Assembly (NCBI GenBank): GCA_030425705.1
Contig: JAUHZU010000008.1
Span: 109,972-173,971 of the forward strand
Source: Phycisphaerae bacterium
GTDB taxonomy: Bacteria; Planctomycetota; Phycisphaerae; Phycisphaerales; Phycisphaeraceae
Reading direction: 5' to 3'
DNA: 64,000 nucleotides
A program made the translations under genes and the position numbers. Shown piece after piece: positions 55,317-63,931 of this stretch. The stretch's first letter is position 1, and every line of letters starts with the position of its first letter. A model generated the notes under the pieces. It did no database searches. It was not told where the DNA came from and worked only from the letters and a program-made list of their open reading frames with translations.

Positions 55317-57887
55317 ATGACAGGAGCGGAGAAAAACGGGCTCGCGGGGTGGATCGCCCCCGCGTGCGTGGTGGTGTCGGTGTCCTTCGGCGCGGCTGCT
55401 CAGCAAGCGCTGACCTTCAGCGATGACTTCCAGTCCGGGTCGTACTGGTCGATCAGCCACAACCAAAACAACACCGGCAGCACGACCGACGACGTCGTCA
55501 CTGTCGAGCCGGTCCGCTGGTCGGTGATCACGCCCGAGAACGCCCAGAGTTCCAACCCGCCGCTCAACGTCTCCAACGACCACTGGTGGTGGGCCTTCGA
55601 GGTCGGCAACGTCGGCGGGATCACTCCGACCTTCCAGGTTAACACGTCCCAGGCCTGGTTCGGCAGCTACGGCAGCAGCTACTCCCCCATCTACCGCTAC
55701 ATCGATAACGGCGTCGCGGGCGACTGGCACTTCTTCGACAACACCACACAGTCCGGCAGCACGTTCAGCTTCTCCAACAACTCCGCCTTCGACGGATCGA
55801 TGGGCAGCGTCCAGGTCTCCTACGGCCTGCCATACACCCCCGAGATGGCGAGCGCACACACCCAGTCGCTCATCGCAAACCCGCGCGTCACGCAGACCGC
55901 CTCCGCCCTCTTCAACAGCCCGACCCCGCAGCAGTTCGGCGTCATCGGGCAGACCCCCACGGGCCACACCGACCTGATCCGGACGCACCGCCCCGGCAGC
56001 ACGGGCACCGTCACCGTCGACCAGGGCTACGACCTGCTGGCCTACACCGTGACCGACGGCTACGTCGACCGCGACGGCAAGCAGCAGGTCGTCCTGATGG
56101 GCGGCAACCACGCATCCGAGCAGCAGGCGAACGTCGCGATGCAGGGCATGGTCGATTTCCTCACCTCCGGCCACCCGATCGCAGAGCTGCTGCTCGACCG
56201 CGCCGAGGTCCACGTCTACCCCATCGTCGACCCCGAGGGGCGCGCGCTCGGCCAGACCCGCGGCAATGACTCGGCCCAGGGCTTCGGCCAGACGCCGGCC
56301 TTCGTCGACAGCGGCCCGGGCAGCGAGCACATCCGCATCATCGACCACAACCGCGTCTGGGACCGGGCCGGCAGCGCTCAGCCGTACGAAGAGGTCGATA
56401 CGGTCCGGGACGCCATCATCCGTGACACCAGCGACAACCCCAACGCCGCCAACCCCACCACCAACATCGACTACCTCTTCGACTTCCACGGCTACCCCGC
56501 CGGCGGCGGCAGCGACAACACCCCCTTCGAGGTCTACGAGTCCGGCAGCAACGCCGACTTCACCAACGCGCTCCGTGCCCTCACCGGCATGTCGTCCGGC
56601 GACATCCTCAACGGCGACTTCGGCGCACACCCCGGCATGGCCGAACGCTGGGCCTACCTGCAGGGTGGCGAGCTCGACGCCGAGCACGCGTTTACCCCCG
56701 AGGTCGGTGTCGCCCACCAGTCCGCCCTGCTTGCGACACCGCAGGACGTCGAGCAGCTCTACCTCGAACACGGCGAGGACTACGCCCGCGCCCTCGCGGC
56801 GGTGCTGCTGCCGGCCAACACCGTGGCCTACAACGAGACTACGCCGCGGAGCTGGAACAGCGCGGGCTGGCAGAACCTCGCCGAGCAAACCACCAGCGCC
56901 CCCGGCAGCGCGGGCCACGCCCTCATCGCTGCGACAAACTCTGGCGGCGCGTTCACCGGCCCAACAACTAACACGAACCTCAGCGCTCTGACCGTCTTCG
57001 GCTACGCCGCCACCGCCACCCGGGGCGTCGCCGCACCGCTCCAATTCAACCTGCAGGCCAACGCGGACCTCACCGTCGCCGGCCTGATCCACATCGAGAA
57101 CGCATACGTCGGCCCCGCCTCGCCCGGCGGAGCGATGGGGGCGATCGACGCGGGCAGCGTCCTGCTTGTCGGGTACGAACACGCTGCGGTCCTGGAGGTT
57201 TCGTCCTCGCTCACGACCGACCGGGTCGACCTGCTCGGCGGTGGCGCACAGCTCCGTATCACCGGCAGCGACCTGGCCGGCCACAACATCACCCTGCTCT
57301 ACAGCGAGAGCGGCCACCTCCACCTCGGCGCCGCCACGCGCATTGATACGCTCCTGCTCGACGCCGGCTCCACCGTCACGCACACCACCGACGGCGCGGC
57401 CGAGTCGTCGCTCGCCGCCACCCTCGCCGGCACGCTCGCCTTCGCCGACGACGGCAGCGCGGCGCTCGGCGATACCGCCCTGCTCTTCGCCGCCGCCAAC
57501 CTGTTTGGCACCTTTGACTTCGTCGACAACGCCCTGTTCACCGGCGGCACGCTCGGCTGGTCGCTCGAATACGTCGTCGAAGGCGTCGCCGTCGAGCACC
57601 TCACCGCGACCGTCCGCTTCGCCGGCGACGCGACGGGCGACGGTCTCATCGGGATCGAAGACCTCGACCTGCTCCTCGCCAACTGGGGCGACACCGTCAC
57701 CCCCGGCGTGTTCGACCTGGGCGACTTCACCGGCGACGGCCTCGTGAACAACGCCGACCTCCAACTCACCCTCGCCAACTGGTCGCTCGGCACCCCGCCC
57801 GGCGGCAATATCCCGGAACCCGGCACCTTCGCCCTGCTCACGCTCGGCGGGCTTGCCCTCACACGCTGCGGACGCCGGCGCGCCTAG
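55317..57887 (+). CDS. Secreted M14-like zinc carboxypeptidase with dockerin-type repeats and PEP-CTERM tail
   Basis: The 856-residue protein has a signal peptide (to about 29), an N-terminal beta-rich domain (to about 160) and a peptidase domain of the M14 carboxypeptidase type. The peptidase has the zinc motif H-x-x-E in GGNHASEQQ (His265, Glu268) and a third ligand in DFHGY near residue 391. Pairs of Ca-binding loops GDATGDGLIGIEDLDLLLANWGD and GDFTGDGLVNNADLQL at about residues 770-830 form a dockerin-like module. The end, PEPGTFALLTLGGLALTRCGRRR, is a PEP-CTERM sorting signal. Between peptidase and dockerin lies a region of about 250 residues with autotransporter-like repeats. It should be exported and anchored or sorted by an exosortase. 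Confidence 0.82.
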   Translation: MTGAEKNGLAGWIAPACVVVSVSFGAAAQQALTFSDDFQSGSYWSISHNQNNTGSTTDDVVTVEPVRWSVITPENAQSSNPPLNVSNDHWWWAFEVGNVGGITPTFQVNTSQAWFGSYGSSYSPIYRYIDNGVAGDWHFFDNTTQSGSTFSFSNNSAFDGSMGSVQVSYGLPYTPEMASAHTQSLIANPRVTQTASALFNSPTPQQFGVIGQTPTGHTDLIRTHRPGSTGTVTVDQGYDLLAYTVTDGYVDRDGKQQVVLMGGNHASEQQANVAMQGMVDFLTSGHPIAELLLDRAEVHVYPIVDPEGRALGQTRGNDSAQGFGQTPAFVDSGPGSEHIRIIDHNRVWDRAGSAQPYEEVDTVRDAIIRDTSDNPNAANPTTNIDYLFDFHGYPAGGGSDNTPFEVYESGSNADFTNALRALTGMSSGDILNGDFGAHPGMAERWAYLQGGELDAEHAFTPEVGVAHQSALLATPQDVEQLYLEHGEDYARALAAVLLPANTVAYNETTPRSWNSAGWQNLAEQTTSAPGSAGHALIAATNSGGAFTGPTTNTNLSALTVFGYAATATRGVAAPLQFNLQANADLTVAGLIHIENAYVGPASPGGAMGAIDAGSVLLVGYEHAAVLEVSSSLTTDRVDLLGGGAQLRITGSDLAGHNITLLYSESGHLHLGAATRIDTLLLDAGSTVTHTTDGAAESSLAATLAGTLAFADDGSAALGDTALLFAAANLFGTFDFVDNALFTGGTLGWSLEYVVEGVAVEHLTATVRFAGDATGDGLIGIEDLDLLLANWGDTVTPGVFDLGDFTGDGLVNNADLQLTLANWSLGTPPGGNIPEPGTFALLTLGGLALTRCGRRRA

Positions 57888-57960
57888 GCCCACCCCTAAC
57901 GGCTGCCGGGCCCCCTGAAAAATTTTCTCCCATCCGTGGCCCCTCCCGGCCGTCGCTGTC

Positions 57961-58002
57961 GCATGTCTTGGTGGACACCAACAACATGCCGTGAGACACG
58001 GC
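57961..58002. promoter_or_regulatory. Two stem-loops upstream of the lipocalin-like gene
   Basis: GCATGT (57961-57966) pairs with ACATGC (57984-57989), enclosing TTGGT/ACCAA. GCCGTG (57988-57993) pairs with CACGGC (57997-58002). The gene starts 26 bp after the second hairpin. Function not known; a 5' leader structure or a terminator of the peptidase gene are both possible. Confidence 0.4.
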
Positions 58003-58027
58003 CTAACCCCCTTTTGGAGACACCGCC

Positions 58028-58477
58028 ATGACCGTCCGCTCCCTGATCGTCGCCCTCTGGGCCACCGCCGTCATCCTCCTCGCCTCGGCCGCATCCGCCG
58101 CGCCTCGCCCCGTGCCGGCCCCGGTGCCCGGCCCCGCGCCGGTGCCGCAGACCGTCGCGAACGACAACCTGCAAGGCACCTGGGAACTCGCCAGCGTCTC
58201 GTTCAACGGCGAGACCAAAGAGGCACCCGCCGGCGCGATGGAGTTCGTCTTCGGGCCCAACGGCCAACTCGCCGTCTACATCGAGGGCCGGCTCGCCGAC
58301 AAGGGCCGATACCAGGCCGACGGCCAGAACCTGGAGATCATGCTGGAAAGCGACAAGGTCTCCGAGCAGAGCACCTTCCGCATCGTCAACGGCACCCTCA
58401 CCATCACCCGCGAGATCGAGCCCGGCCAGGCCATCGTCATCACGCTACACGCCGCCACCGACCCCGAAGACGCGTAA
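58028..58477 (+). CDS. Exported lipocalin-like protein
   Basis: The 149-residue product has a signal peptide (MTVRSLIVALWATAVILLASAASA) and a Pro/Val repeat linker. A small beta-barrel domain follows with LQGTWELASVSFNGETKEAPAG, the G-x-W opening typical of lipocalin-like domains found in many planctomycetes. The strand series continues in pairs to the end. No ligand is known. It is preceded by stem-loops and followed by a strong terminator, so it is a single-gene unit. Confidence 0.75.
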   Translation: MTVRSLIVALWATAVILLASAASAAPRPVPAPVPGPAPVPQTVANDNLQGTWELASVSFNGETKEAPAGAMEFVFGPNGQLAVYIEGRLADKGRYQADGQNLEIMLESDKVSEQSTFRIVNGTLTITREIEPGQAIVITLHAATDPEDA

Positions 58478-58508
58478 CCCACACACGCCCCTGCAACACC
58501 ACCTCCGG

Positions 58509-58540
58509 AAGCCCGGCCGAAGTATCGGCCGGGCTTTCAT
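58509..58540 (+). terminator. Intrinsic terminator
   Basis: AGCCCGGCCGA, loop AGTA and TCGGCCGGGCT form an 11-bp stem followed by TTCATTT, just after the lipocalin-like gene. Confidence 0.88.
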
Positions 58541-58685
58541 TTCCACGCGCCGAAACAACCCCATCCGAGACCCTTTCAACACCCACACCCGCATGTCCTA
58601 CGGCGGATTCACGCCCATCCACCGCGCGTAAACCCCGTGTCTCACACGCCCACCTACGATGGCTGCAATCTGCGATGATGCCGCG

Positions 58686-60563
58686 ATGCCCAAGCCCCCC
58701 GCCAAACAGCCGACGCCACAGACGACAAGCGTCAGCCGAAAACACCTCGCGATCGCGCTGCTCGCCATCCTCGCCATCGGTGCCTTCCTCGTCCTCTGGC
58801 TGACCGACACGCCCGGCCGCAACTGGCCGCTGTATGTCGCCCTCGGACTGGGCGGCGCGCCCCTGCTGTGGGACCTCTCGCTCAGCGTCATCCAGCGCGA
58901 GTTCGGGGCGGACCTCCTCGCGGGCGTCTCCATCGTCACCTCCGTCCTCCTGGGCGAGTACCTCGCCGGGACACTCGTCGTCCTCATGCTCTCGGGCGGC
59001 GAAGCGCTCGAGGTCTACGCCGTGCAGAACGCCTCGTCTGTCCTCAAGGCCCTCGCCGGCCGGATGCCCGCCACCGCACACCGCCAGCGCCCCGACCAGT
59101 CGCTCGAAGAGGTCCCGATCGACGAACTCAACGTCGGCGACACCCTGGTCGTCCTCCCCCACGAAACCTGCCCCGTCGACGGCACCGTCCTCGAAGGCCA
59201 CGGCGCGATGGACGAGTCCTACCTCACCGGCGAACCCTACGCCATGTCCAAGACGCCCGGCGTGTCCGTCCTCTCGGGCGCGATCAACGGCCAAACCGCC
59301 CTCACCATCCGCGCCGACCGCAAGGCCATCGACTCCCGCTACGCCCGGATCATGGAGGTCATGCGTGCCTCCCAGCAGCACCGCCCCAAGCTCCGCCGCA
59401 TGGGCGACACCCTCGGCGCCTGGTACACCCCCTTCGCGCTGCTCATCGCGCTCATCGCCTGGGGCATCAGCGGCGACCCCGTCCGTTTCCTCGCCGTGCT
59501 CGTCGTCGCCACGCCCTGCCCCCTGCTCATCGCCATCCCCGTCTCGATCATCAGCTCCGTCTCGCTCGCCGCGAAGCAGGCCATCATCATCCGCGACCCC
59601 GTCGTCCTCGAGAAGATCGACACCTGCACCACGATGATCTTCGACAAGACCGGCACGCTCACCTACGGCAAGCCCGCGCTCACCGACCAACACAACCACC
59701 CCACCACCGACGCCGATGAAACCCTCGCGCTGGTCGCTTCTCTAGAACGCTACTCCAAGCACCCCCTCGCCCAGGCCGTCGTCACTGCCGCCGAGGCACG
59801 CAAGCTCCCCGTCCACCAGGCCACCGAGATGAGCGAGCCGCCCGGCCAGGGGCTCACCGGCCGCGTGCAGGGCAAGCTCGTTGAGGTCACCAGCCGCAAG
59901 CACATCGCCCAGGACCACGCCGACCTGCTGCCGCTCCTCCCCGAGATGCAGGGCGGGCTCGAGTGTGTCGTCCTCATCGATGGGCGGTTCGCCGCCGTCT
60001 ACCGCTTCCGCGATGCGCCGCGCAAGGAGGGCAGGTCTTTCATCGATCACCTCGGACCACGCCACAAGATCAACAAGGTGATGCTCGTCTCCGGCGACCG
60101 CGCGGCCGAAGTCCGGTACCTCGCCGACGCCGTGGGCATCACCGAGGTCTTCGGCGGGCAGAGCCCCGAGCAGAAGGTCGCCATCGTCCGCGATGAGGCC
60201 GCCAAGCACCCCACCGCCTTCGTCGGCGACGGCATCAACGACGCCCCCGCCCTCGTCGCCGCCACCGTCGGCATCGCCATGGGCACCCAGAGCGACGTCA
60301 CCACCGAGGCCGCCGGAGCCGTCATCATGGACTCGTCCCTCCGCAAGATCGACCAGCTCATGCACATCGGCCGGCGCATGCGCCGCATCGCCCTGCAGAG
60401 CGTGCTCATCGGCATGTCCCTGAGCATCGTCGGCATGGGCTTCGCCGCCGCCGGCTACCTCTCCCCCGTCACCGGCGCCATCCTGCAAGAAGGCATCGAC
60501 ATCTTCGCCGTCCTCAACGCCCTACGCACCGCCATGCCCCGCCACGCCCTCACGGATTTCTAA
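58686..60563 (+). CDS. P1B-type heavy-metal-translocating ATPase, no N-terminal metal domain
   Basis: The 625-residue protein pumps a metal ion at the cost of ATP. P-type features are the actuator motif (LTGEPY), the phosphorylation site DKTGTLT at residue 320, the hinge GDGINDAP near 515, and SKHPLAQA, the P1B HP motif. The transport helix has [11 protein letters not shown] (residues 275-285), TPC rather than the CPC of copper and zinc pumps. The N-terminus lacks the usual CxxC ferredoxin-like domain or His-rich tail; it is a short polar stretch followed by membrane helices. Metal specificity cannot be assigned. It has no obvious regulator beside it. Confidence 0.9.
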   Translation: MPKPPAKQPTPQTTSVSRKHLAIALLAILAIGAFLVLWLTDTPGRNWPLYVALGLGGAPLLWDLSLSVIQREFGADLLAGVSIVTSVLLGEYLAGTLVVLMLSGGEALEVYAVQNASSVLKALAGRMPATAHRQRPDQSLEEVPIDELNVGDTLVVLPHETCPVDGTVLEGHGAMDESYLTGEPYAMSKTPGVSVLSGAINGQTALTIRADRKAIDSRYARIMEVMRASQQHRPKLRRMGDTLGAWYTPFALLIALIAWGISGDPVRFLAVLVVATPCPLLIAIPVSIISSVSLAAKQAIIIRDPVVLEKIDTCTTMIFDKTGTLTYGKPALTDQHNHPTTDADETLALVASLERYSKHPLAQAVVTAAEARKLPVHQATEMSEPPGQGLTGRVQGKLVEVTSRKHIAQDHADLLPLLPEMQGGLECVVLIDGRFAAVYRFRDAPRKEGRSFIDHLGPRHKINKVMLVSGDRAAEVRYLADAVGITEVFGGQSPEQKVAIVRDEAAKHPTAFVGDGINDAPALVAATVGIAMGTQSDVTTEAAGAVIMDSSLRKIDQLMHIGRRMRRIALQSVLIGMSLSIVGMGFAAAGYLSPVTGAILQEGIDIFAVLNALRTAMPRHALTDF

Positions 60564-60583
60564 AACGACACACCTTCCCTCCG

Positions 60584-60605
60584 CGCACTCTGCGCACTCT
60601 GCGGT
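60584..60605. repeat. Tandem 9-bp repeat GCGCACTCT
   Basis: Two GCGCACTCT units and a partial GCGGT unit (60584-60605) lie between the ATPase gene and the zinc-ribbon gene. This short tandem family recurs in many planctomycete genomes. It is distinct from the ACGCCAAG family at 35.5 kb. Confidence 0.75.
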
Positions 60606-60637
60606 AAAACTTCCCTTTTTCCGAAAGAGCACCGCCC

Positions 60638-60880
60638 ATGAAAAAGACCGGCCAATGCCCTAAGTGTGAAAGCAACGACATCATCACCGATGCCAAAGCC
60701 GTCGACCGCGGCCATAACAACATGCAGGACGAGATGACCGTCGTCACCTTCCGAAAACCCGACGCCCTCATCTTCAAAGAGAAACAAACCACCACCCTCT
60801 CCGCCTGGGTCTGCGCCGCCTGCGGCTACACCGAGTTCTACGCCGACCGCCCCCACGCGATCAAACGACCCGGGGCCTGA
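60638..60880 (+). CDS. Zinc-ribbon protein (CxxC...CxxC)
   Basis: The 80-residue protein has CPKC at the N-terminus and CAAC near residue 59, together forming one zinc ribbon. A charged strand-rich centre (DEMTVVTFRKPDALIFKEKQTTTLSAWV) lies between. The C-terminal YADRPHAIK tail fits small ribbon proteins of the YnzE/DUF4177 kind loosely. Its partner is unknown; it could be a nucleic acid- or metal-binding protein. The start ATG is 74 bp downstream of the ATPase stop, and the gene may be under its own promoter. Confidence 0.75.
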   Translation: MKKTGQCPKCESNDIITDAKAVDRGHNNMQDEMTVVTFRKPDALIFKEKQTTTLSAWVCAACGYTEFYADRPHAIKRPGA

Positions 60881-60963
60881 CCCCGCGCCCGCACGCCGCC
60901 TACGATGTCTCCACGGCAGCAACCCGGATCCCCGCCTCCTCTTCCATCAACCAAGGACTTCCC

Positions 60964-61524
60964 ATGAAACGCGCCTGGCTCCCCCTCGTCGTCCTGTCCA
61001 TCGTCGCCGCCGGCCTGCTCGGCTGCAACGCCGCGCCCGACCACGCCGCCACCCACAGCGACACCCTCGAGCCCTACACCTGCGGCACCGTCACCCGCCT
61101 CCACACCTTCGGCGACATCTACCTCGCCAGCCAGCCCAGCGCCGACGACTTCGCCCTCGCCCGCGACGCCGGCGTCAAGACCGTCGTCAACCTTCGGCAT
61201 GAATCCGAAAACACCGACTTCGACGAACGCCAGCTCACCACCGACATGGGCTTCACCTACATCAACCTCCCCTTCAGCAAGCCCGAGGAACTCACCGATG
61301 CGCTCTTCGACAGCGCCCGCCAGCAGTTCAACGCCGCCGAAAAACCCCTCATGGTCCACTGCTCGTCGGCCAACCGTGTCGGCGCGGTGTGGATCCCCTG
61401 GCGCGTCCTCGACGGCGGCCTCACCTTCGACCAAGCCCTCGCCGAAGCCAAGACCATCGGCCTCCGCTCCGACGCCTTCGAGCAAAGCGCCCGCGACTAC
61501 ATCGCCGCCCATCCCAACGACTAA
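60964..61524 (+). CDS. Lipoprotein with protein tyrosine phosphatase-like domain
   Basis: The 186-residue product has a lipobox (VLSIVAAGLLGC, Cys21). A phosphatase-fold domain follows, related to the Blh/DUF442 type. The P-loop MVHCSSANRVGAVW gives the C-x5-R signature (HCSSANR), and the VKTVVNLRHESEN segment near residue 72 resembles the substrate-binding loop of these proteins. The general acid Asp is unclear. It would act on a substrate outside the cytoplasm. It has its own start 83 bp after the zinc-ribbon gene. Confidence 0.82.
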   Translation: MKRAWLPLVVLSIVAAGLLGCNAAPDHAATHSDTLEPYTCGTVTRLHTFGDIYLASQPSADDFALARDAGVKTVVNLRHESENTDFDERQLTTDMGFTYINLPFSKPEELTDALFDSARQQFNAAEKPLMVHCSSANRVGAVWIPWRVLDGGLTFDQALAEAKTIGLRSDAFEQSARDYIAAHPND

Positions 61525-62091
61525 GCCCGACGGCCCCGCGCCAAAGCCAAATGGCAGCATCCCGCCACGCCGACGCCCCACAAAAGTCACCGCCTCCCGA
61601 TAACCGGCAAAAACGCGTCCATCCGCGACTTACCCGCCGGTTTTCCACCCTGTGCGCTCGCGCAAAGCGGCGCTGCGCTCGCGCACAGCGGCGCTGCGCT
61701 CGCGCAGGGCGGCGCTGCGCTCGCGCACGACGGCGCTGCGCTCGCGCGGGGCGACGCTGCGCTCGCGCACGACGGCGCTGCGCTCGCGCAGGGCGGCGCT
61801 GCGCTCGCGCAGGGCGGCGCTACGCCCGCGCAGGACGGCGCTGCGCCCGCGCAGCGGCCGACACCGGGAAGCCCCGGCCCCACGAACCAACACCCCACCA
61901 CCGGAATCCAGCGTCCGAACCCCCGTTACAAACGCCCCCCGTCCCACCCACCCCCGCCCAGCACCGCGACCCGCTCCCGGTCCAGCGGCGACACGCCGCA
62001 CGCCCGCCGGAACAAACCGGGAACATCCCAATCCCATGCATCCCTGCCGGGAACGCAAGTCATGCTCGGCTCACCCTGCCGGCCCCAACAG
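61525..62091. other. Non-coding gap between the phosphatase gene and intI
   Basis: The 567-bp gap contains no convincing gene. Its main content is the 21-bp tandem repeat described separately; open frames across it are low-complexity Arg/Ala/Ser products of the repeat on both strands. The 230 bp from the repeat to the intI stop codon are featureless. Confidence 0.7.
61653..61855. repeat. 21-bp tandem repeat, about 9.7 units
   Basis: Units of the form TGCGCTCGCGCANNGCGGCGC repeat in tandem, with changes mainly at positions 13-15 of each unit. Nine full units run from 61653 to 61841, followed by a partial one. The period is a multiple of three, so every frame stays open through it. Confidence 0.9.
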
Positions 62092-63102
62092 TCACGCTAC
62101 ATCCAGCGGGCTGCGCACGCCCATGACCCCCTTGCTCGCCTGCGTCTGGCAGTGTGTGTAAACCATGGTGGTCTGCACATTCGCGTGGCCAAGCAGCGTC
62201 TGGATCGTCCGGATGTCGTATCCCTGCTCCAGCAGGTGCGTGGCGAAGCTGTGCCGCAGGGTGTGGCTGGTGACGCGCTTGGTGAGGCATGCATCGTGTG
62301 CGGCGCGTTTGATGGCCGACTGCACGGTGGATTCAAAGAGATGCCAGCGCCCGGACTGCCCGGTCTCCGGGTGCCGCGAAAGCTTGTGTGAAGCAAACAG
62401 ATACTGCCAGGGCAACGACCACGCGGCCCGGGGCGACTTCCGCTCGAACGCATCGGGGAGCTCCACCCAGCCCTCCCCCCGCGCCAGGTCGGCCTGATGA
62501 ACCTCGGCCCGCTGGGCGATCTGCACCCGCAACGCCTCAACCAGCGAGGCGGGCAGCAACGTCACCCGATCCTTGGCCCCCTTGCCCCGCCGGATGGTCA
62601 CCTGCTGACGGTCCAGATCGACATCTTTCACCCGCAACGAGCACGCCTCACCGACGCGCAGACCCCCGCCGTACATCACCTGCGCGATCAGGCGGGCCGG
62701 CGGCCGCATCTGCGCAAACAGCGACTTCACCTCGGCCTGTGTCAACACCGTCGGCACGTTCCGTGATCGCTTGGCCCGCGTCGCGTTGAACTCGCCCAAC
62801 TCGATCCCCAGCACCTGCTTGTACAGAAACACCACCGCGTTGAGTGCCTGGTTCTGCGTCGCCGCCGCCACGCGACGCTCGACCGCCAGATACGTGAGGT
62901 AGGCCTCGACCTCCGACCCGCCCAGTTCGCTGGGGTGAACAAAACGCCTGGCCCGCCTTCGGTGGAACATCAGGTAGTCCCGCGCCCAGGCACGATACGT
63001 CTGGGCCGTCTTACGCGCGTAATGCTTTTTCTTGCAGGCATTTACAACCTGATCAAGGAGCTTGGTCTTTGGAGCCGGGCTGACGGGGGGCTCGGGTTTC
63101 AT
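62092..63102 (-). CDS. intI: Integron integrase
   Basis: IntI is a tyrosine recombinase that inserts and excises gene cassettes at attI and attC. The 336-residue protein has catalytic Arg149 (YGGGLRVGEAC), His280 and Arg283 (SHTLRHSFATHLL), His306 (LLGHANVQTTM) and the nucleophile Tyr315 (MVYTH). It also has the integron-specific extra segment ELPDAFERKSPRAAWSLPWQYLF (about 214-236), which distinguishes IntI from XerC/D. The start is taken at 63102 because the longer frame would read through the inverted core site and promoter region. It is divergent from the cassettes, as is classical. It looks complete and active. Confidence 0.95.
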   Translation of the reverse strand: MKPEPPVSPAPKTKLLDQVVNACKKKHYARKTAQTYRAWARDYLMFHRRRARRFVHPSELGGSEVEAYLTYLAVERRVAAATQNQALNAVVFLYKQVLGIELGEFNATRAKRSRNVPTVLTQAEVKSLFAQMRPPARLIAQVMYGGGLRVGEACSLRVKDVDLDRQQVTIRRGKGAKDRVTLLPASLVEALRVQIAQRAEVHQADLARGEGWVELPDAFERKSPRAAWSLPWQYLFASHKLSRHPETGQSGRWHLFESTVQSAIKRAAHDACLTKRVTSHTLRHSFATHLLEQGYDIRTIQTLLGHANVQTTMVYTHCQTQASKGVMGVRSPLDVA

Positions 63103-63330
63103 GATAGACAGTCTAACCGAAGTCCTATCATATACCAAACATAAACAGGCCTGCGCCCTCACCACAGGCCTAACTCACCTATCACCACTTGGTTACGCGC
63201 AACGATGGGGTTATGCTGCATCTCAGCACTGCCCGGGTTTCCGGCCGCATTGCGTTGGATAGGCAGACTCGTGGTCTGTCTATCCCCTCAAATCCGCGGA
63301 TAGACTGATCCGCCCAATCAACTGTTAGAC
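63103..63330 (+). mobile_element. attI region of a chromosomal integron with palindromic elements
   Basis: The 228-bp space between intI and the first cassette ends in the core site GTTAGAC (63324-63330), preceded by CCCAATCAACT, an attI1-like simple site. Upstream lie a 12-bp stem GGATAGGCAGAC/GTCTGTCTATCC (63257-63285) and a GCGGAT/ATCCGC palindrome (63296-63313). A GCCTAAC core lies at 63168-63174 and a GTCTAAC core at 63111-63117. A possible cassette promoter is TTGGTT (63189-63194), 17 bp, TATGCT (63212-63217). Confidence 0.75.
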
Positions 63331-63832
63331 CCATGAAGTCATTCGAGGTCTATTCCGGATACCAACAGTTCTACGTAGCTGACGCGGGTGTCGATCCGGA
63401 CGCGCCGGAGGATTGGACCGACGAGCACATTGCTCAACGGCACAACACACTCCGCAACATCACCGCTCTCTGTCCCGAAGGTGACATCACAGCCAGAGTC
63501 ATTGCATGTGGTCCGAACGACAAGCCGCCGCCGCTCCAGCATCCCTCGGAGTTTGAAGTCGAGACGTTCATTGAGGTGCCGACAGGCAAGATTGGCGTTT
63601 ATGGCTGGCCCCGCGAGCTCTTCGATGAGTACACCGTAGAGCCCGGAACTTATTCGATTCTCTTCACCGGCCACGCTCTAGACCGTGTAGATGATGAAGA
63701 AGATTACTATGTCGTACGTATCCGCAGGAGGGCCTAACCACCGGCTGCAGTTGACCGGCGACGCCCGCGATAGAATGGTGAGGTCGGTGGAACGCCTGCT
63801 CCCGCGGACGGCCGGCAACTAAGCCTTTTACG
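63325..63832 (+). mobile_element. First integron gene cassette
   Basis: The cassette runs from the TT of the attI core site to the G of the attC core site and contains one forward gene plus its attC, as in a canonical cassette. The start codon is only 2 bp after the core site. Confidence 0.88.
63333..63737 (+). CDS. ComJ-like protein encoded in the first gene cassette
   Basis: The 134-residue protein resembles ComJ (the inhibitor of the competence nuclease NucA in Bacillus): it has an early strand motif YSGYQQFYVADAG, the DWTDEHIAQ segment, and late beta-strands ending in V-V-R-I. Such proteins bind and inhibit a nuclease or toxin, so it could be an antidote or immunity factor. The similarity is moderate, and no nuclease gene is visible here. 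The ATG lies 2 bp after the attI core site, so translation must use a leader that begins within attI. Confidence 0.6.
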   Translation: MKSFEVYSGYQQFYVADAGVDPDAPEDWTDEHIAQRHNTLRNITALCPEGDITARVIACGPNDKPPPLQHPSEFEVETFIEVPTGKIGVYGWPRELFDEYTVEPGTYSILFTGHALDRVDDEEDYYVVRIRRRA

Positions 63833-63838
63833 TTAGGT
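63732..63838 (+). other. attC recombination site
   Basis: R'' is GCCTAAC (63732-63738) and R' is GTTAGGT (63832-63838). The inner arms are AGTTGaCCGGC and GCCGGCAACT, which pair with one extrahelical A. Between R and L boxes lie unpaired spacers (CACCGGCTGC against AAGCCTTTTAC), and a variable loop is left in the centre. This is the full attC architecture: 107 bp, folded bottom strand recombinable. Confidence 0.9.
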
Positions 63839-63931
63839 CGCAATGGCAACTGTCCATGTGTTCTCAAGTCGCGGATGACCCCCTCGGGTTCTTTGGGCCA
63901 GTTGTCATGAGAGAATCGGGGGTGGTGTGAT

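Noticed and set aside
55152..57893. Long open frame of 913 codons on the minus strand opposite the M14-like peptidase gene
   Set aside because: It is the antisense shadow of a high-GC gene; it is Val/Gly/Asp-rich with no motif, while the plus-strand frame has a signal peptide, zinc motif and PEP-CTERM tail.
61630..62058. Minus-strand frame of 142 codons with RERSAAL repeats
   Set aside because: The repeats come from the 21-bp DNA repeat, which keeps all frames open; no start signal or homology favours any frame.
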